In this document: piece by piece, positions 23,760-37,000 of the stretch
Layout: each line of letters opens with the position of its first letter
Numbering within the stretch: the first letter of the stretch is position 1
DNA from: Periplaneta americana
Taxonomy: Eukaryota; Arthropoda; Insecta; Blattodea; Blattidae
Length of the DNA: 64,000 bases
Reading direction: 5' to 3'
Assembly (NCBI RefSeq): GCF_040183065.1
Contig: NC_091128.1
Span: 176,702,168 to 176,766,167 of the forward strand
Notes under the pieces: generated by a model
Database searches by the model: none
What the model was told of the DNA's origin: nothing
The model's input: only the letters and a program-made list of their open reading frames with translations
Program-made: the position numbers and the translations under genes

Positions 23760-24359
23760 GTTTGGAATCCAGAACCCGGACTTTGGGACCCGGAACCCGG
23801 AGTTTGGGATACGGAGATTGGGACCCGTAGTTTTGGATCCAGATCCCGGAGTTTTTGACCCGGAACCGGGAGTATGGGACCCGGAACCCGCGGTTTGGAA
23901 CCCGGAGCTTGAGAACCGGAACCGTACTTTGGAACCCGGATTTTTGGAACCGGAACCCGGAGTTTGGGAGACGTAACCAGCAGTTTGGGAAGTGTTATTC
24001 GGAGTTTGGGACCCGGCGTTTGGCAATTGGAATCCGGAGTTTTGGAAGCGTAAACCGGAGTTTTACCCGGAAACCATAGTTGGGGATGTTGGAACCCGGA
24101 TTTTGGGAACCGTAACCCGGAGTTTGGGAACCGGAATCGGGAGTTTGGGTGTCCTCCCGCAACCTGAGTCCTGAACCCGGAACTCGCTGTCCTGGACCCG
24201 GAAGACAGTTGTCCCAGAACCCTAACCGGAATCGGTTGTTCTTTATCCAGGTCCGCGAGTCTTGGACCCGGAACGCAAAGTAGTTTTCGCGGAACCCGGA
24301 ATCCTGAAAGCGGAGCCCTGTACATAGATCCCGGCGACCTGGACAGGGAGCCTGGCCGA
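23760..24359 (-). repeat. Outer ~21-bp minisatellite block, right arm
   Basis: Reverse-complement counterpart of 11326-12110 with the same irregular distal end (GACCTGGACAGGGAGCC segment). Several units present in the left arm are absent here, giving a length difference of about 190 bp and changing the frames that cross it. Confidence 0.9.
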
Positions 24360-24765
24360 AGTCGGCGACGAAAAGGAAGTACATGACGACGGCGGAGACG
24401 AGACGATTTCGACGACGAGACGAAGTAGACGACGATGACGAAATGAAGTGGAAGACGACGAGACCTAGATGACTTTTCAACTACGAAGAGACGAAGACGA
24501 TAATGCCACCTAGACGAAATTAGACGGGACGAAGTCGACGACGACAATGACGAGAAGTCGACGAAGACGGGACGAAGTCGACGGCAAGTACGGGACGATG
24601 TCCACTACGACGACGAGACGACGTCGACATAGGCGAAGAGGCAAAGTGGACGGCAACGACTAGACGAAATCGACAACGACGAGGAAATGAAGTCGACGAC
24701 GAGATGAATTCGATGACGACGACCAGACGAAGTCGACGACCACGGGAATATTTTCATAGTCTACT
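24360..24765 (-). repeat. GAC/GACGA-rich low-complexity block, right arm
   Basis: Mirror of the left GTC-rich block, with imperfect units resembling CGAGACGAAGTCGACGAC. Length is nearly equal to that of the left block, with few substitutions. Confidence 0.8.
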
Positions 24766-25175
24766 TCGGGTCGCGGCGATGTCATGGATGAATTATAATA
24801 ATGTAGTTCATTAGGTTGGCTGCCTTGTGTAATGTATTTATTTTCATATACAATTGTTACAAAAGAGTTCTAATACACATGTTATTACTAAAATTCAATC
24901 GACTTATGTTTAATTACAATAAGCGTATTATTTATTATGTATAAATGGCGTATGTCGTTTGCGTGAATGTGAACAATTAGTAAATTCACAATATGCTTGC
25001 ATTCTTGCAAAACAAATAGGTACCTGTATCTCGTCTAAATGATACACATGATATAGCCTATACATTTCTTGTCATTTGTGAATAAAATAATTGTAAACTG
25101 TTTGCCAAAAAAATTGATAATTAGTAATATCTGAACATATTATACAATTGAAATTTGTTGTGAATCTATTTGTTC
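24766..25175. other. Unique AT-rich spacer, right arm
   Basis: Mirror of 10498-10914. Differences are mostly single bases and a homopolymer length change. No gene or RNA is recognised. Confidence 0.65.
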
Positions 25176-25776
25176 TCAAGAGTGATTTTTTGAGTGACGT
25201 GGGAGTGTTTAACATTGACTTAGGACTGACAGGAGTGATTTGGGAGTAACTTGAGTGTGAATCGAGAGTGACTTAAGAGTCACTCAAGACTGACTTGAGT
25301 GATTAAAGTGTGACTTGGGAGTGTTGTAAGATTAATTTGGAAGAGATTTGGGAATGAAACGAGAATGACTTCGGAGTGAATGAAGAGTGACTATGGAGCA
25401 AATCGAGAGAGACTTCATAGTAAGTTAGGTGTGACTTAAGAGTGAATCGAGAGTCATGTGTGTGTTAACTGATTTATGAGAGTTTTAAAATTGACTTTGG
25501 ACTTAATCGAGAGTGTATTAAGAATGACTCGAGTAGGACTTGGGAGTGTTTTAAGATTTACTTGAGAGTGACATAAAGATTTGGGAGTGACTGGGCACTG
25601 ACTTCGGAGTGAATCGAGAGTGACTATGGAGTATATCGAGACTGACTCGGGTGCAAATCGAGAATGACTTGGGTATGACTTAAGAGGGAATCGAGAGTGA
25701 TTTGGGAGTGACTTGCAAGTGTTTAGGATTAACATGAGAGCGAGTTGAGAGTGGCTTGGGTGTGACTAGAGTGAAC
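25176..25776 (-). repeat. Degenerate ~10-12-bp tandem repeat, right arm
   Basis: Imperfect GAGAGTGA, GTGACTTAAGAG and GTGACTTGGGAG units, the reverse complement of the left block. A 93-codon frame on the minus strand is repeat-driven and not called. Confidence 0.85.
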
Positions 25777-25919
25777 AGGTTTCAGTACTGTATTTTGGTA
25801 TATTACACGTCACACAAAATCTAATGTAAATTACTCTCTTTCAAACAACGTTCGATAACGTAATTTTTCTGTAACTTAAAAACTGCGTTTCGAATATTTT
25901 CAAGCAAGAGAGTACGATG

Positions 25920-26187
25920 CAATGTTTATTTTTAGTAGGTTACTTTACGACGCTTTATCAACATCACTGGTTATTTAGCGTCTGAATGAGATGAAGGTGA
26001 TCATGCCGGTGAAATGAATCCGGGGTCCAACACCGACAGTTACCCAGCATTTGCTCATATTGGGTTGAGGGAAAGCCCCGGAAAAACCTCAACCAGGTAA
26101 CTTGCCCCGACCGGAAATCGAACCCGGGCCACCTGGTTTCGCTGCCAGACGCCCTAACCGTTACTCCACAGGTGTGGACAATGTTTA
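25920..26187 (-). mobile_element. tRNA-derived SINE with 9-bp target-site duplication, right arm
   Basis: The body at 25929-26178 is exactly 250 bp, as in the left arm, flanked by CAATGTTTA at 25920-25928 and 26179-26187, the reverse complement of the left target site. I count two substitutions against the left copy (in GGCATTATCACC and in CCCGATATGAG). The A and B boxes are intact. Sharing both insertion point and target-site duplication shows that it is the duplicated copy of the same insertion, not an independent one. Confidence 0.9.
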
Positions 26188-27550
26188 ATCATCAGTATCA
26201 ATGTTACTGTAACTTCATTAAAAATGATCAAAATAAAATGTTGTATTCGTAGTGATATGCATCTTATTATGTTTAGATTTATGATTCTATAATAAACTCA
26301 TCCAAACCCCAATGATAGAAAAGCTCTGATAAGGGCCGATCCACATTCAACAGCGGGCAGGCGGCCTGTAGAGCTCGCGAAATAAAGTGGACTCCTTCAT
26401 GTAATTTTGTTTATAGTGATATTACTTTATTGTCATAAAATACAAAGTATACGGTACAGGCATAGTCAAATGTATATTTAAAACAAATATCATCAACATT
26501 ATACATTCTTTTGTTAAAATATACTTAATAAATATAGCCTGTTCCTACATTCCTTCATAAACTTGTATCACCGCTCATGTAATGTTATAGTCCCTATACC
26601 GAAGGTTACTCATTACACATTGCATCTCTATCATCTATTCCTTATCTTTAGGAAATACTAGGCCTAATGACGTCAACATTTTATACTGTGAGCCTCCTAT
26701 CAACAGTTGTAACATGTTGGGTATTGAAAATCATTGTCTATGAAATTAGCTTTTATGATGTTTACAGCATGTCTCTTATTGTTAAGAAATATTTCTCCTC
26801 TATTCATTTATACATATTACACACTAACACACACGTAGTTACAGTGCAATTAAAGTGTTTAACACATTTCATGAAATGAACTTGAATTATTTAACTAAGC
26901 CACTCACTCTTTCTCCTCACATTGCAACTCTTCACGTGTCCAGCTGTATCACGCCTCAGAACACTGCTGCAAATATGATTACACCAATCTGCAACATGGA
27001 GGGGACATCACTTGGCAGGCAATCCGGCGACATACTGCCATCTAGCCGAGGAATCCGCCTGCAAACATAAGCAATGTTTTCAAATCAACAATGCAACAAA
27101 GACATCATAAAATGCATAAACAAGACAAAGCAAATGAAGAATGAGAAAGGAAAAATATTCATTACTAGAAAAACAAACATTGCAAATTGACCTACTCAAA
27201 ACGCATTCATCAACTGATATAAATTAAAAAAAAAAAGGAAAAAAGTCCACATTTTATCCTCAATGTCTTTATAACTTTGTATCATTCAAATTTGAAAATA
27301 TAATTTTCAACCAAAAACATTTTCTTTTAATGAATAACTTTTGAACAGACTTCATTCCATTACTAATTGACCTACTGGCAAAGTGCAGTCGCAAAAATTA
27401 TTCCGTACATACGGACAATATTAAATTCAATTATTTATCTTCAAACGTTCAAAACATATCCCACATTAGAATATGTCTGTATATTGATAGCATTAAATAA
27501 TTATAACATTCAAGATGACTTCTCTCACTGCAAGGGATATATAATGCACA
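26188..27550. other. Single-copy-like segment of the right arm, no gene recognised
   Basis: Mirror of 8046-9397. Small plus-strand frames of 62-72 codons match the left-arm ones with a few replacements, as expected from about 2 percent nucleotide divergence without evident protein constraint. It carries the mirrored possible acceptor (just after 27058) and AATAAA (26426-26431 on the minus strand). Confidence 0.7.
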
Positions 27551-28005
27551 GCTGAAGCACAAGACTACAAAATGTGCACCGGATTTGCTAGAATTTATTC
27601 GTGAATATTTGTGAAAATGCGGGAATGCTACAGTGAAAAGGGCGGGTCTCTGAGCCCATTCCTTATACTCGTGTAGAGAAAATTCTGTTTTCGAAGGCCA
27701 AAATTACAATTTCTTTTTCATCTCTCGATTCCTACCGCCCATATGCCTGGTGACAGAGGGTTGTCTTTTATACTATAGATGGAGTTCGTGGAGAACTATT
27801 CACTGCATTTATCTGCTCTGTTCTCACTACACATACAGCGGAGATATGGCGGTTAAAATGATAGTGGAATAGTGGAATAGTGGAATGCTATTTTTTCTCG
27901 ATAATCAGTTTGTGTTCGAGATTCCCATTTTGATGATATCGTGTCCGAAGTAAGTCAAGGAGGAATAAAAGAATACATCCCGTTCCTCTATATCGCCATA
28001 ATTAC
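27551..28005 (+). repeat. Diverged relic satellite monomer, right arm
   Basis: Mirror copy of the left relic, in forward satellite orientation, so opposite to the array that follows. It is recognisable by GGATTTGCTAGAATTTATTC, GGGAATGCTACAGTGAAAAG, the TTTGTGTTCGAGATTCC segment and CATCCCGTTCCTC. It differs from the left relic by a local AGTGGAAT triplication at about 27867-27890, where the left copy keeps a more monomer-like sequence. Confidence 0.85.
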
Positions 28006-31000
28006 CGGACATAATGGCCATACCGAGGAACGGGATGCGGTCCTGTATTCCCCCTTGACTTGCTTCCTACACGATAGTATCAAAATTGGAATCGCGAACA
28101 CAAACTGTTTTTCGAAAAAAAAATGGGAAGGGTTTAAACCACTAGTCCGCCGACATTCTAGCCGCCATAACTCCGCAGTACGTGTACTGGGAACAAAGTA
28201 AATGGGGGCGTTGAATACAGCTCCTCGAACTCTATCTCCAGCATAAAGGACAACTCTCTATCCCCGTGCGTTTGGACGGGAGAGACTTGCAAAATTTCAA
28301 AAAATGGTCATTTTGACCCTCCAAAAAAGAATTTTTTCTACACAAGGACAACGGGGCGACTCAGGGGCCCGCCCTTTTAACTGTAGCATCCCCACACCTT
28401 CAGTAGTAATCACCGCTAAAATCCGGCAAATCCGCCGCACTTTATTCTAGCCTTATTTTTTGGGTACCTAAAATATTTCAGTCTCTAACTCCGGAAATAA
28501 TGGCCGTACCGAGGAACGGGATGCGGTCCTGTATTCCCCCTTGACTAGCTTCTTACACGATAGTATCAAAATTGGAATCGCGAACACAAACTCATTTTCG
28601 AAAAAAAAATGGGAAGGGTTTAAACCACTAGTCCGCCGACATTCTAGCCGCCATAACTCCGCAGTACGTGTACTGGGAACAAAGTAAATGGGGGCGTTGA
28701 ATACAGCTCCTCGAACTCTATCTCCAGCATAAAGGACAACTCTCTATCCCCGTGCGTTTGGACGGGAGAGACTTGCAAAATTTCAAAAAATGGTCATTTT
28801 GACCCTCCAAAAAAGAATTTTTTCTACACAAGGACAACGGGGCGACTCAGGGGCCCGCCCTTTTAACTGTAGCATCCCCACACCTTCAGTAGTAATCACC
28901 GCTAAAATCCGGCAAATCCGCGGCACTTTATTCTAGCCTTATTTCTTGGGTACCTAAAATATTTCAGTCTCTAACTCCGGAAATAATGGCCATACCGAGG
29001 AACGGGATGCGGTCCTGTATTCCCCCTTGACTTGCTTCTTACACGATAGTATCAAAATTGGAATCGCGAACACAAACTGTTTTTCGAAAAAAAAAAAATG
29101 GGAAGGGTTTAAACCACTACTCCGCCGACATTCTAGCCGCCATAACTCCGCAGTACGTGTACTGGGAACAAAGTCAATGGGGGCGTTGAATACAGCTCCT
29201 CGAACTCTATCTCCAGCATAAAGGACAACTCTCTATCCAGGTGCGTTTGGACGGGAGAGACTTGCAAAATTTCAAAAAATGGTCATTTTGACCCTCCAAA
29301 AAAGAATTTTTTCTACACAAGGACAACGGGGCGACTCAGGGGCCCGCCCTTTTAACTGTAGCATCCCCACACCTTCAGTAGTAATCACCGCTAAAATCCG
29401 GCAAATCCGCCGCACTTTATTCTAGCCTTATTTTTTGGGTACCTAAAATATTTCAGTCTCTAACTCCGGAAATAATGGCCATACCGAGGAACGGGATGCG
29501 GTCCTGTATTCCCCCTTGACTTGCTTCTTACACGATAGTATCAAAATTGGAATCGCGAACATAAACTGATTTTCGAAAAAAAAATGGGACACTACTCCGC
29601 CGACATTCTAGCCGCCATAACTCCGCAGTACGTGTACTGGGAACAAAGTCAATGGGGGCGTTGAATACAGCTCCTCGAACTCTATCTCCAGCATAAGGGA
29701 CAACTCTCTATCCCCGTGCGTTTGGACGGGAGAGACTTGCAAAATTTCAAAAAATGGTCATTTTGACCCTCCAAAAAAGAATTTTTTCTACACAAGGGCA
29801 ACGGGGCGACTCAGGGGCCCGCCCTTTTAACTGTAGCATCCCCACACCTTCAGTAGTAAACACCGCTAAAATCCGGCAAATCCGCCGCACTTTATTCTAG
29901 CCTTATTTTTTGGGTACCTAAAATATTTCAGTCTCTAACTCCGGAAATAATGGCCATACCGAGGAACGGGATGAGGTCCTGTATTCCCCCTTGACTTGCT
30001 TCTTACACGATAGTATCAAAATTGGAATCGCGAACACAAACTGTTTTTCGAAAAAAAAAATTGGAAGGGTTTAAACCACTACTCCGCCGACATTCTAGCC
30101 GCCATAACTCCGCAGTACGTGTACTGGGAACAAAGTAAATGGGGGCGTTGAATACAGCTCCTCGAACTCTATCTCCAGCATAAAGGACAACTCTCTATCC
30201 CCGTGCGTTTGGACGGGAGAGACTTGCAAAATTTCAAAAAATGGTCATTTTGACCCTCCAAAAAAGAATTTTTTCTACACAAGGACAACGGGGCGACTCA
30301 GGGGCCCGCCCTTTTAACTGTAGCATCCCCACACCTTCAGTAGTAATCACCGCTAAAATCCGGCAAATCCGCCGCACTTTATTCTAGCCTTATTTTTAGG
30401 GTACCTAAAATATTTCAATCTCTAACTCCGGAAATAATGGCTATACCGAGGAACGGAATGCGGTCCTGTATTCCCCCTTGACTTGCTTCTTACACGATAG
30501 TATCAAAATTGGAATCGCGAACACAAACTGTTTTTCGAAAAAAAAAAAAAAAAAATGGGAAGGGTTTAAACCACTACTCCGCCGACATTCTAGCCGCCAT
30601 AACTCCGCAGTACGTGTACTGGGAACAAAGTAAATGGGGGCGTTGAATACAGCTCCTCGAACTCTATCTCCAGCATAAAGGACAACTCTCTATCCCCGTG
30701 CGTTTGGACGGGAGAGACTTGCAAAATTTCAAAAAATGGTCATTTTGACCCTGCAAAAAAGAATGTTTTCTACACAAGGACAACGGGGCGACTCAGGGGC
30801 CCGCCCTTTTAACTGTAGCATCCCCACACCTTCAGTAGTAATCACCGCTAAAATCCGACAAATCCGCCGCACTTTATTCTAGCCTTATGTTTTGGGTACC
30901 TAAAATATTTCAGTCTCTAACTCCGGAAATAATGGCCATACCGAGGAACGGGATGCGGTCCTGTATTCCCCCTTGACTAGCTTCTTACACGATAGTATCA

Positions 31001-34000
31001 AAATTGGAATCGCGAACACAAACTGTTTTTCGAAAACTCTGCCGACATTCTAGCCGCCATAACTCCGCAGTACGTGTACTGGGAACAAAGTCAATGGGGG
31101 CGTTGAATACAGCTCCTCGAACTCTATCTCCAGCATAAAGGACAACTCTCTATCCCCGTGCGTTTGGACGGGAGAGACTTGCAAAATTTCAAAAAATGGT
31201 CATTTTGACCCTCCAAAAAAGAATTTTTTCTACACAAGGACAACAGAGCGACTCAGGGGCCCGCCCTTTTAACTGTAGCATCCCCACACCTTCAGTAGTA
31301 ATCACCGCTAAAATCCGGCAAATCCGCCGCACTTTATTCTAGCCTTATTTTTTGGGTACCTAAAATATTTCAGTCTCTAACTCCGGAAATAATGGCCACA
31401 CCGAGGAACGGGATGCGGTCCTGTATTCCCCCTTGACTTGCTTCTTACACGATAGTATCAAAATTGGAATCGCGAACACAAACTGTTTTTCGAAAAAAAA
31501 AAATGGGAAGGGTTTAAACCACTACTCCGCCGACATTCTAGCCGCCATAACTCCGCAGTACGTGTACTGGGAACAAAGTAAATGGGGGCGTTGAATACAG
31601 CTCCTCGAACTCTATCTCCAGCATAAAGGACAACTCTCTATCCCCGTGCGTTTCGACGGGAGAGACTTGCAAAATTTCAAAAAATGGTCATTTTGACCCT
31701 CCAAAAAAGAATTTTTTCTACACAAGGACAACGGGGCGACTCAGGGGCCCGCCCTTTTAACTGTAGCATCCCCACACCTTCAGTAGTAATCACCGCTAAA
31801 ATCCGGCAAATCCGCCGCACTTTATTCTAGCCTTATTTTTTGGGTACCTAAAATATTTCAGTCTCTAACTCCGGAAATAATGGCCATACCGAGGAACGGG
31901 ATGAGGTCCTGTATTCCCCCTTGACTTGCTTCTTACACGATAGTATCAAAATTGGAATCGCGAACACAAACTGTTTTTCGAAAAAAAAATGGGAAACCAC
32001 TAGTCCGCCGACATTCTAGCCGCCATAACTCCGCAGTACGTGTACTGGGAACAAAGTAAATGGGGGCGTTGAATACAGCTCCTCGAACTCTATCTCCAGC
32101 ATAAAGGACAACTCTCTATCCCCGTGCGTTTGGACGGGAGAGACTTGCAAAATTTCAAAAAATGGTCATTTTGACCCTCCAAAAAAGAATTTTTTCTACA
32201 CAAGGACAACGGGGCGACTCAGGGGCCCGCCCTTTTAACTGTAGCATCCCCACACCTTCAGTAGTAATCACCGCTAAAATCCGGCAAATCCGCCGCACTT
32301 TATTCTAGCCTTATTTTTTGGCTACCTAAAATATTTCAGTCTCTAACTCCGGAAATAATGGCCGTACCGAGGAACGGGATGCGGTCCTGTATTCCCCCTT
32401 GACTAGCTTCTTACACGATAGTATCAAAATTGGAATCGCGAACACAAACTCATTTTCGAAAAAAAAATGGGAAGGGTTTAAACCACTACTCCGCCGACAT
32501 TCTAGCCGCCATAACTCCGCAGTACGTGTACTGGGAACAAAGTAAATGGGGGCGTTGAATACAGCTCCTCGAACTCTATCTCCAGCATAAAGGACAACTC
32601 TCTATCCCCGTGCGTTTGGACGGGAGAGACTTGCAAAATTTCAAAAAATGGTCATTTTGACCCTCCAAAAAAGAATTTTTTCTACACAAGGACAACGGGG
32701 CGACTCAGGGGCCCGCCCTTTTAACTGTAGCATCCCCACACCTTCAGTAGTAATCACCGCTAAAATCCGGCAAATCCGCCGCACTTTATTCTAGCCTTAT
32801 TTTTTGGGTACCTAAAATATTTCAGTCTCTAACTTCGGAAATAATGGCCATACCGAGGAACGGGATGAGGTCCTGTATTCCCCCTTGACTTGCTTCTTAC
32901 ACGATAGTATCAAAATTGGAATCGCGAACACAAACTGTTTTTCGAAAAAAAAATGGGAAGGGTTTAAACCACTAGTCCGCCGACATTCTAGCCGCCATAA
33001 CTCCGCAGTACGTGTACTGGGAACAAAGTAAATGGGGGCGTTGAATACAGCTCCTCGAACTCTATCTCCAGCATAAAGGACAACTCTCTATCCCCGTGCG
33101 TTTGGACGGGAGAGACTTGCAAAATTTCAAAAAATGGTCATTTTGACCCTCCAAAAAAGAATTTTTTCTACACAAGGACAACGGGGCGACTCAGGGGCCC
33201 GCCCTTTTAACTGTAGCATCCCCACACCTTCAGTAGTAATCACCGCTAAAATCCGGCAAATCCGCGGCACTTTATTCTAGCCTTATTTCTTGGGTACCTA
33301 AAATATTTCAGTCTCTAACTCCGGAAATAATGGCCATACCGAGGAACGGGATGCGGTCCTGTATTCCCCCTTGACTTGCTTCTTACACGATAGTATCAAA
33401 ATTGGAATCGCGAACACAAACTGTTTTTCGAAAAAAAAAAATGGGAAGGGTTTAAACCACTACTCCGCCGACATTCTAGCCGCCATAACTCCGCAGTACG
33501 TGTACTGGGAACAAAGTCAATGGGGGCGTTGAATACAGCTCCTCGAACTCTATCTCCAGCATAAAGGACAACTCTCTATCCCCGTGCGTTTGGACGGGAG
33601 AGACTTGCAAAATTTCAAAAAATGGTCATTTTGACCCTCCAAAAAAGAATTTTTTCTACACAAGGACAACGGGGCGACTCAGGGGCCCGCCCTTTTAACT
33701 GTAGCATCCCCACACCTTCAGTAGTAATCACCGCTAAAATCCGGCAAATCCGCCGCACTTTATTCTAGCCTTATTTTTTGGGTACCTAAAATATTTCAGT
33801 CTCTAACTCCGGAAATAATGGCCATACCGAGGAACGGGATGCGGTCCTGTATTCCCCCTTGACTTGCTTCTTACACGATAGTATCAAAATTGGAATCGCG
33901 AACATAAACTGATTTTCGAAAAAAAAATGGGACACTACTCCGCCGACATTCTAGCCGCCATAACTCCGCAGTACGTGTACTGGGAACAAAGTCAATGGGG

Positions 34001-37000
34001 GCGTTGAATACAGCTCCTCGAACTCTATCTCCAGCATAAAGGACAACTCTCTATCCCCGTGCGTTTGGACGGGAGAGACTTGCAAAATTTCAAAAAATGG
34101 TCATTTTGACCCTCCAAAAAAGAATTTTTTCTACACAAGGGCAACGGGGCGACTCAGGGGCCCGCCCTTTTAACTGTAGCATCCCCACACCTTCAGTAGT
34201 AAACACCGCTAAAATCCGGCAAATCCGCCGCACTTTATTCTAGCCTTATTTTTTGGGTACCTAAAATATTTCAGTCTCTAACTCCGGAAATAATGGCCAT
34301 ACCGAGGAACGGGATGAGGTCCTGTATTCCCCCTTGACTTGCTTCTTACACGATAGTATCAAAATTGGAATCGCGAACACAAACTGTTTTTCGAAAAAAA
34401 AAATTGGAAGGGTTTAAACCACTACTCCGCCGACATTCTAGCCGCCATAACTCCGCAGTACGTGTACTGGGAACAAAGTAAATGGGGGCGTTGAATACAG
34501 CTCCTCGAACTCTATCTCCAGCATAAAGGACAACTCTCTATCCCCGTGCGTTTGGACGGGAGAGACTTGCAAAATTTAAAAAAATGGTCATTTTGACCCT
34601 CCAAAAAAGAATTTTTTCTACACAAGGACAACGGGGCGACTCAGGGGCCCGCTCTTTTAACTGTAGCATCCCCACACCTTCAGTAGTAATCACCGCTAAA
34701 ATCCGGCAAATCCGCCGCACTTTATTCTAGCCTTATTTTTAGGGTACCTAAAATATTTCAATCTCTAACTCCGGAAATAATGGCTATACCGAGGAACGGA
34801 ATGCGGTCCTGTATTCCCCCTTGACTTGCTTCTTACACGATAGTATCAAAATTGGAATCGCGAACACAAACTGTTTTTCGAAAAAAAAAAAAAAAAAAAT
34901 GGGAAGGGTTTAAACCACTACTCCGCCGACATTCTAGCCGCCATAACTCCGCAGTACGTGTACTGGGAACAAAGTAAATGGGGGCGTTGAATACAGCTCC
35001 TCGAACTCTATCTCCAGCATAAAGGACAACTCTCTATCCCCGTGCGTTTGGACGGGAGAGACTTGCAAAATTTCAACAAATGGTCATTTTGACCCTGCAA
35101 AAAAGAATGTTTTCTACACAAGGACAACGGGGCGACTCAGAGGCCCGCCCTTTTAACTGTAGCATCCCCACACCTTCAGTAGTAATCACCGCTAAAATCC
35201 GACAAATCCGCCGCACTTTATTCTAGCCTTATGTTTTGGGTACCTAAAATATTTCAGTCTCTAACTCCGGAAATAATGGCCATACCGAGGAACGGGATGC
35301 GGTCCTGTATTCCCCCTTGACTAGCTTCTTACACGATAGTATCAAAATTGGAATCGCGAACACAAACTGTTTTTCGAAAACTCTGCCGACATTCTAGCCG
35401 CCATAACTCCGCAGTACGTGTACTGGGAACAAAGTCAATGGGGGCGTTGAATACAGCTCCTCGAACTCTATCTCCAGCATAAAGGACAACTCTCTATCCC
35501 CGTGCGTTTGGACGGGAGAGACTTGCAAAATTTCAAAAAATGGTCATTTTGACCCTCCAAAAAAGAATTTTTTCTACACAAGGACAACAGGGCGACTCAG
35601 GGGCCCGCCCTTTTAACTGTAGCATCCCCACACCTTCAGTAGTAATCACCGCTAAAATCCGGCAAATCCGCCGCACTTTATTCTAGCCTTATTTTTTGGG
35701 TACCTAAAATATTTCAGTCTCTAACTCCGGAAATAATGGCCACACCGAGGAACGGGATGCGGTCCTGTATTCCCCCTTGACTTGCTTCTTACACGATAGT
35801 ATCAAAATTGGAATCGCGAACACAAACTGTTTTTCGAAAAAAAAAAAAAAAAAAAATGGGAAAGGTTTAAACCACTACTCCGCCGACATTCTAGCCGCCA
35901 TAACTCCGCAGTACGTGTAATGGGAACAAAGTCAATTGGGGGCGTTGAATACAGCACCTCGAGCTCTATCTCCAGCATAAAGGACAGCTCTCTATCCCCG
36001 TGCGTTTGGACGGGAGAGACTTGCAAAATTTCAAAAAATGGTCATTTTGACCCTCCAAAAAAGAATTTTTTCTACACAAGGACAACGGGGCGACTCAGGG
36101 GCCCGCCCTTTTAACTGTAGCATCCCCACACCTTCAGTAGTAATCACCGCTAAAATCCGGCAAATCCGCCGCACTTTATTCTAGCCTTATTTTTTGGGTA
36201 CCTAAAATATTTCAGTCTCTAACTCCGGAAATAATGGCCATACTGAGGAACGGGATGCGGTCCTGTATTCCCCCTTGACTTGCTTCTTACACGATAGTAT
36301 CAAAATTGGAATCGCGAACACAAACTGTTTTTCGAAAAAAAAATGGGAAGGGTTTAAACCACTACTCCGCCGACATTCTAGCCGCCATAACTCCGCAGTA
36401 CGTGACTGGGAACAAAGTAAATGGGGGCGTTGAATACAGCTCCTCGAACTCTATCTCAAGCATAAAGGACAACTCTCTATCCCCGTGCGTTTGGACGGGA
36501 GAGACTTGCAAAATTTCAAAAAATGGTCATTTTGACCCTCCAAAAAAGAATTTTTTCTACACAAGGACAACGGGGCGACTCAGGGGCCCGCCCTTTTAAC
36601 TGTAGCATCCCCACACCTTCAGTAGTAATCACCGCTAAAATCCGGCAAATCCGCCGCACTTTATTCTAGCCTTATTTTTTGGGTACCTAAAATATTTCAG
36701 TCTCTAACTCCGGAAATAATGGCCATACCGAGGAACGGGATGAGGTCCTGTATTCCCCCTTGACTTGCTTCTTACACGATAGTATCAAAATTGGAATCGC
36801 GAACACAAACTGTTTTTCGAAAAAAAAATGGGAAGGGTTTAAACCACTACTCCGCCGACATTCTAGCCGCCATAACTCCGCAGTACGTGTACTGGGAACA
36901 AAGTAAATGGGGGCGTTGAATACAGCTCCTCGAACTCTATCTCCAGCATAAAGGACAACTCTCTATCCCCGTGCGTTTGGACGGGAGAGACTTGCAAAAT

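Larger units (their letters stand above)
17797..28005 (-). repeat. Right arm of giant inverted repeat
   Basis: Reverse-complement counterpart of 7592-16970, with the same layers in reverse order. It is about 0.8 kb longer than the left arm, mostly because the inner minisatellite is longer (about 4.8 kb against 3.75 kb). Small lineage-specific changes are visible, for example a three-fold AGTGGAAT expansion near 27867-27890 that the left arm lacks. Confidence 0.95.

Noticed and set aside
7592..28005. Palindrome as a missed-adapter or fold-back read artefact
   Set aside because: Arms differ by substitutions, by minisatellite length and by a local AGTGGAAT expansion, whereas an artefact from one molecule would give near-identical arms. 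Long-read confirmation is still needed for array lengths.
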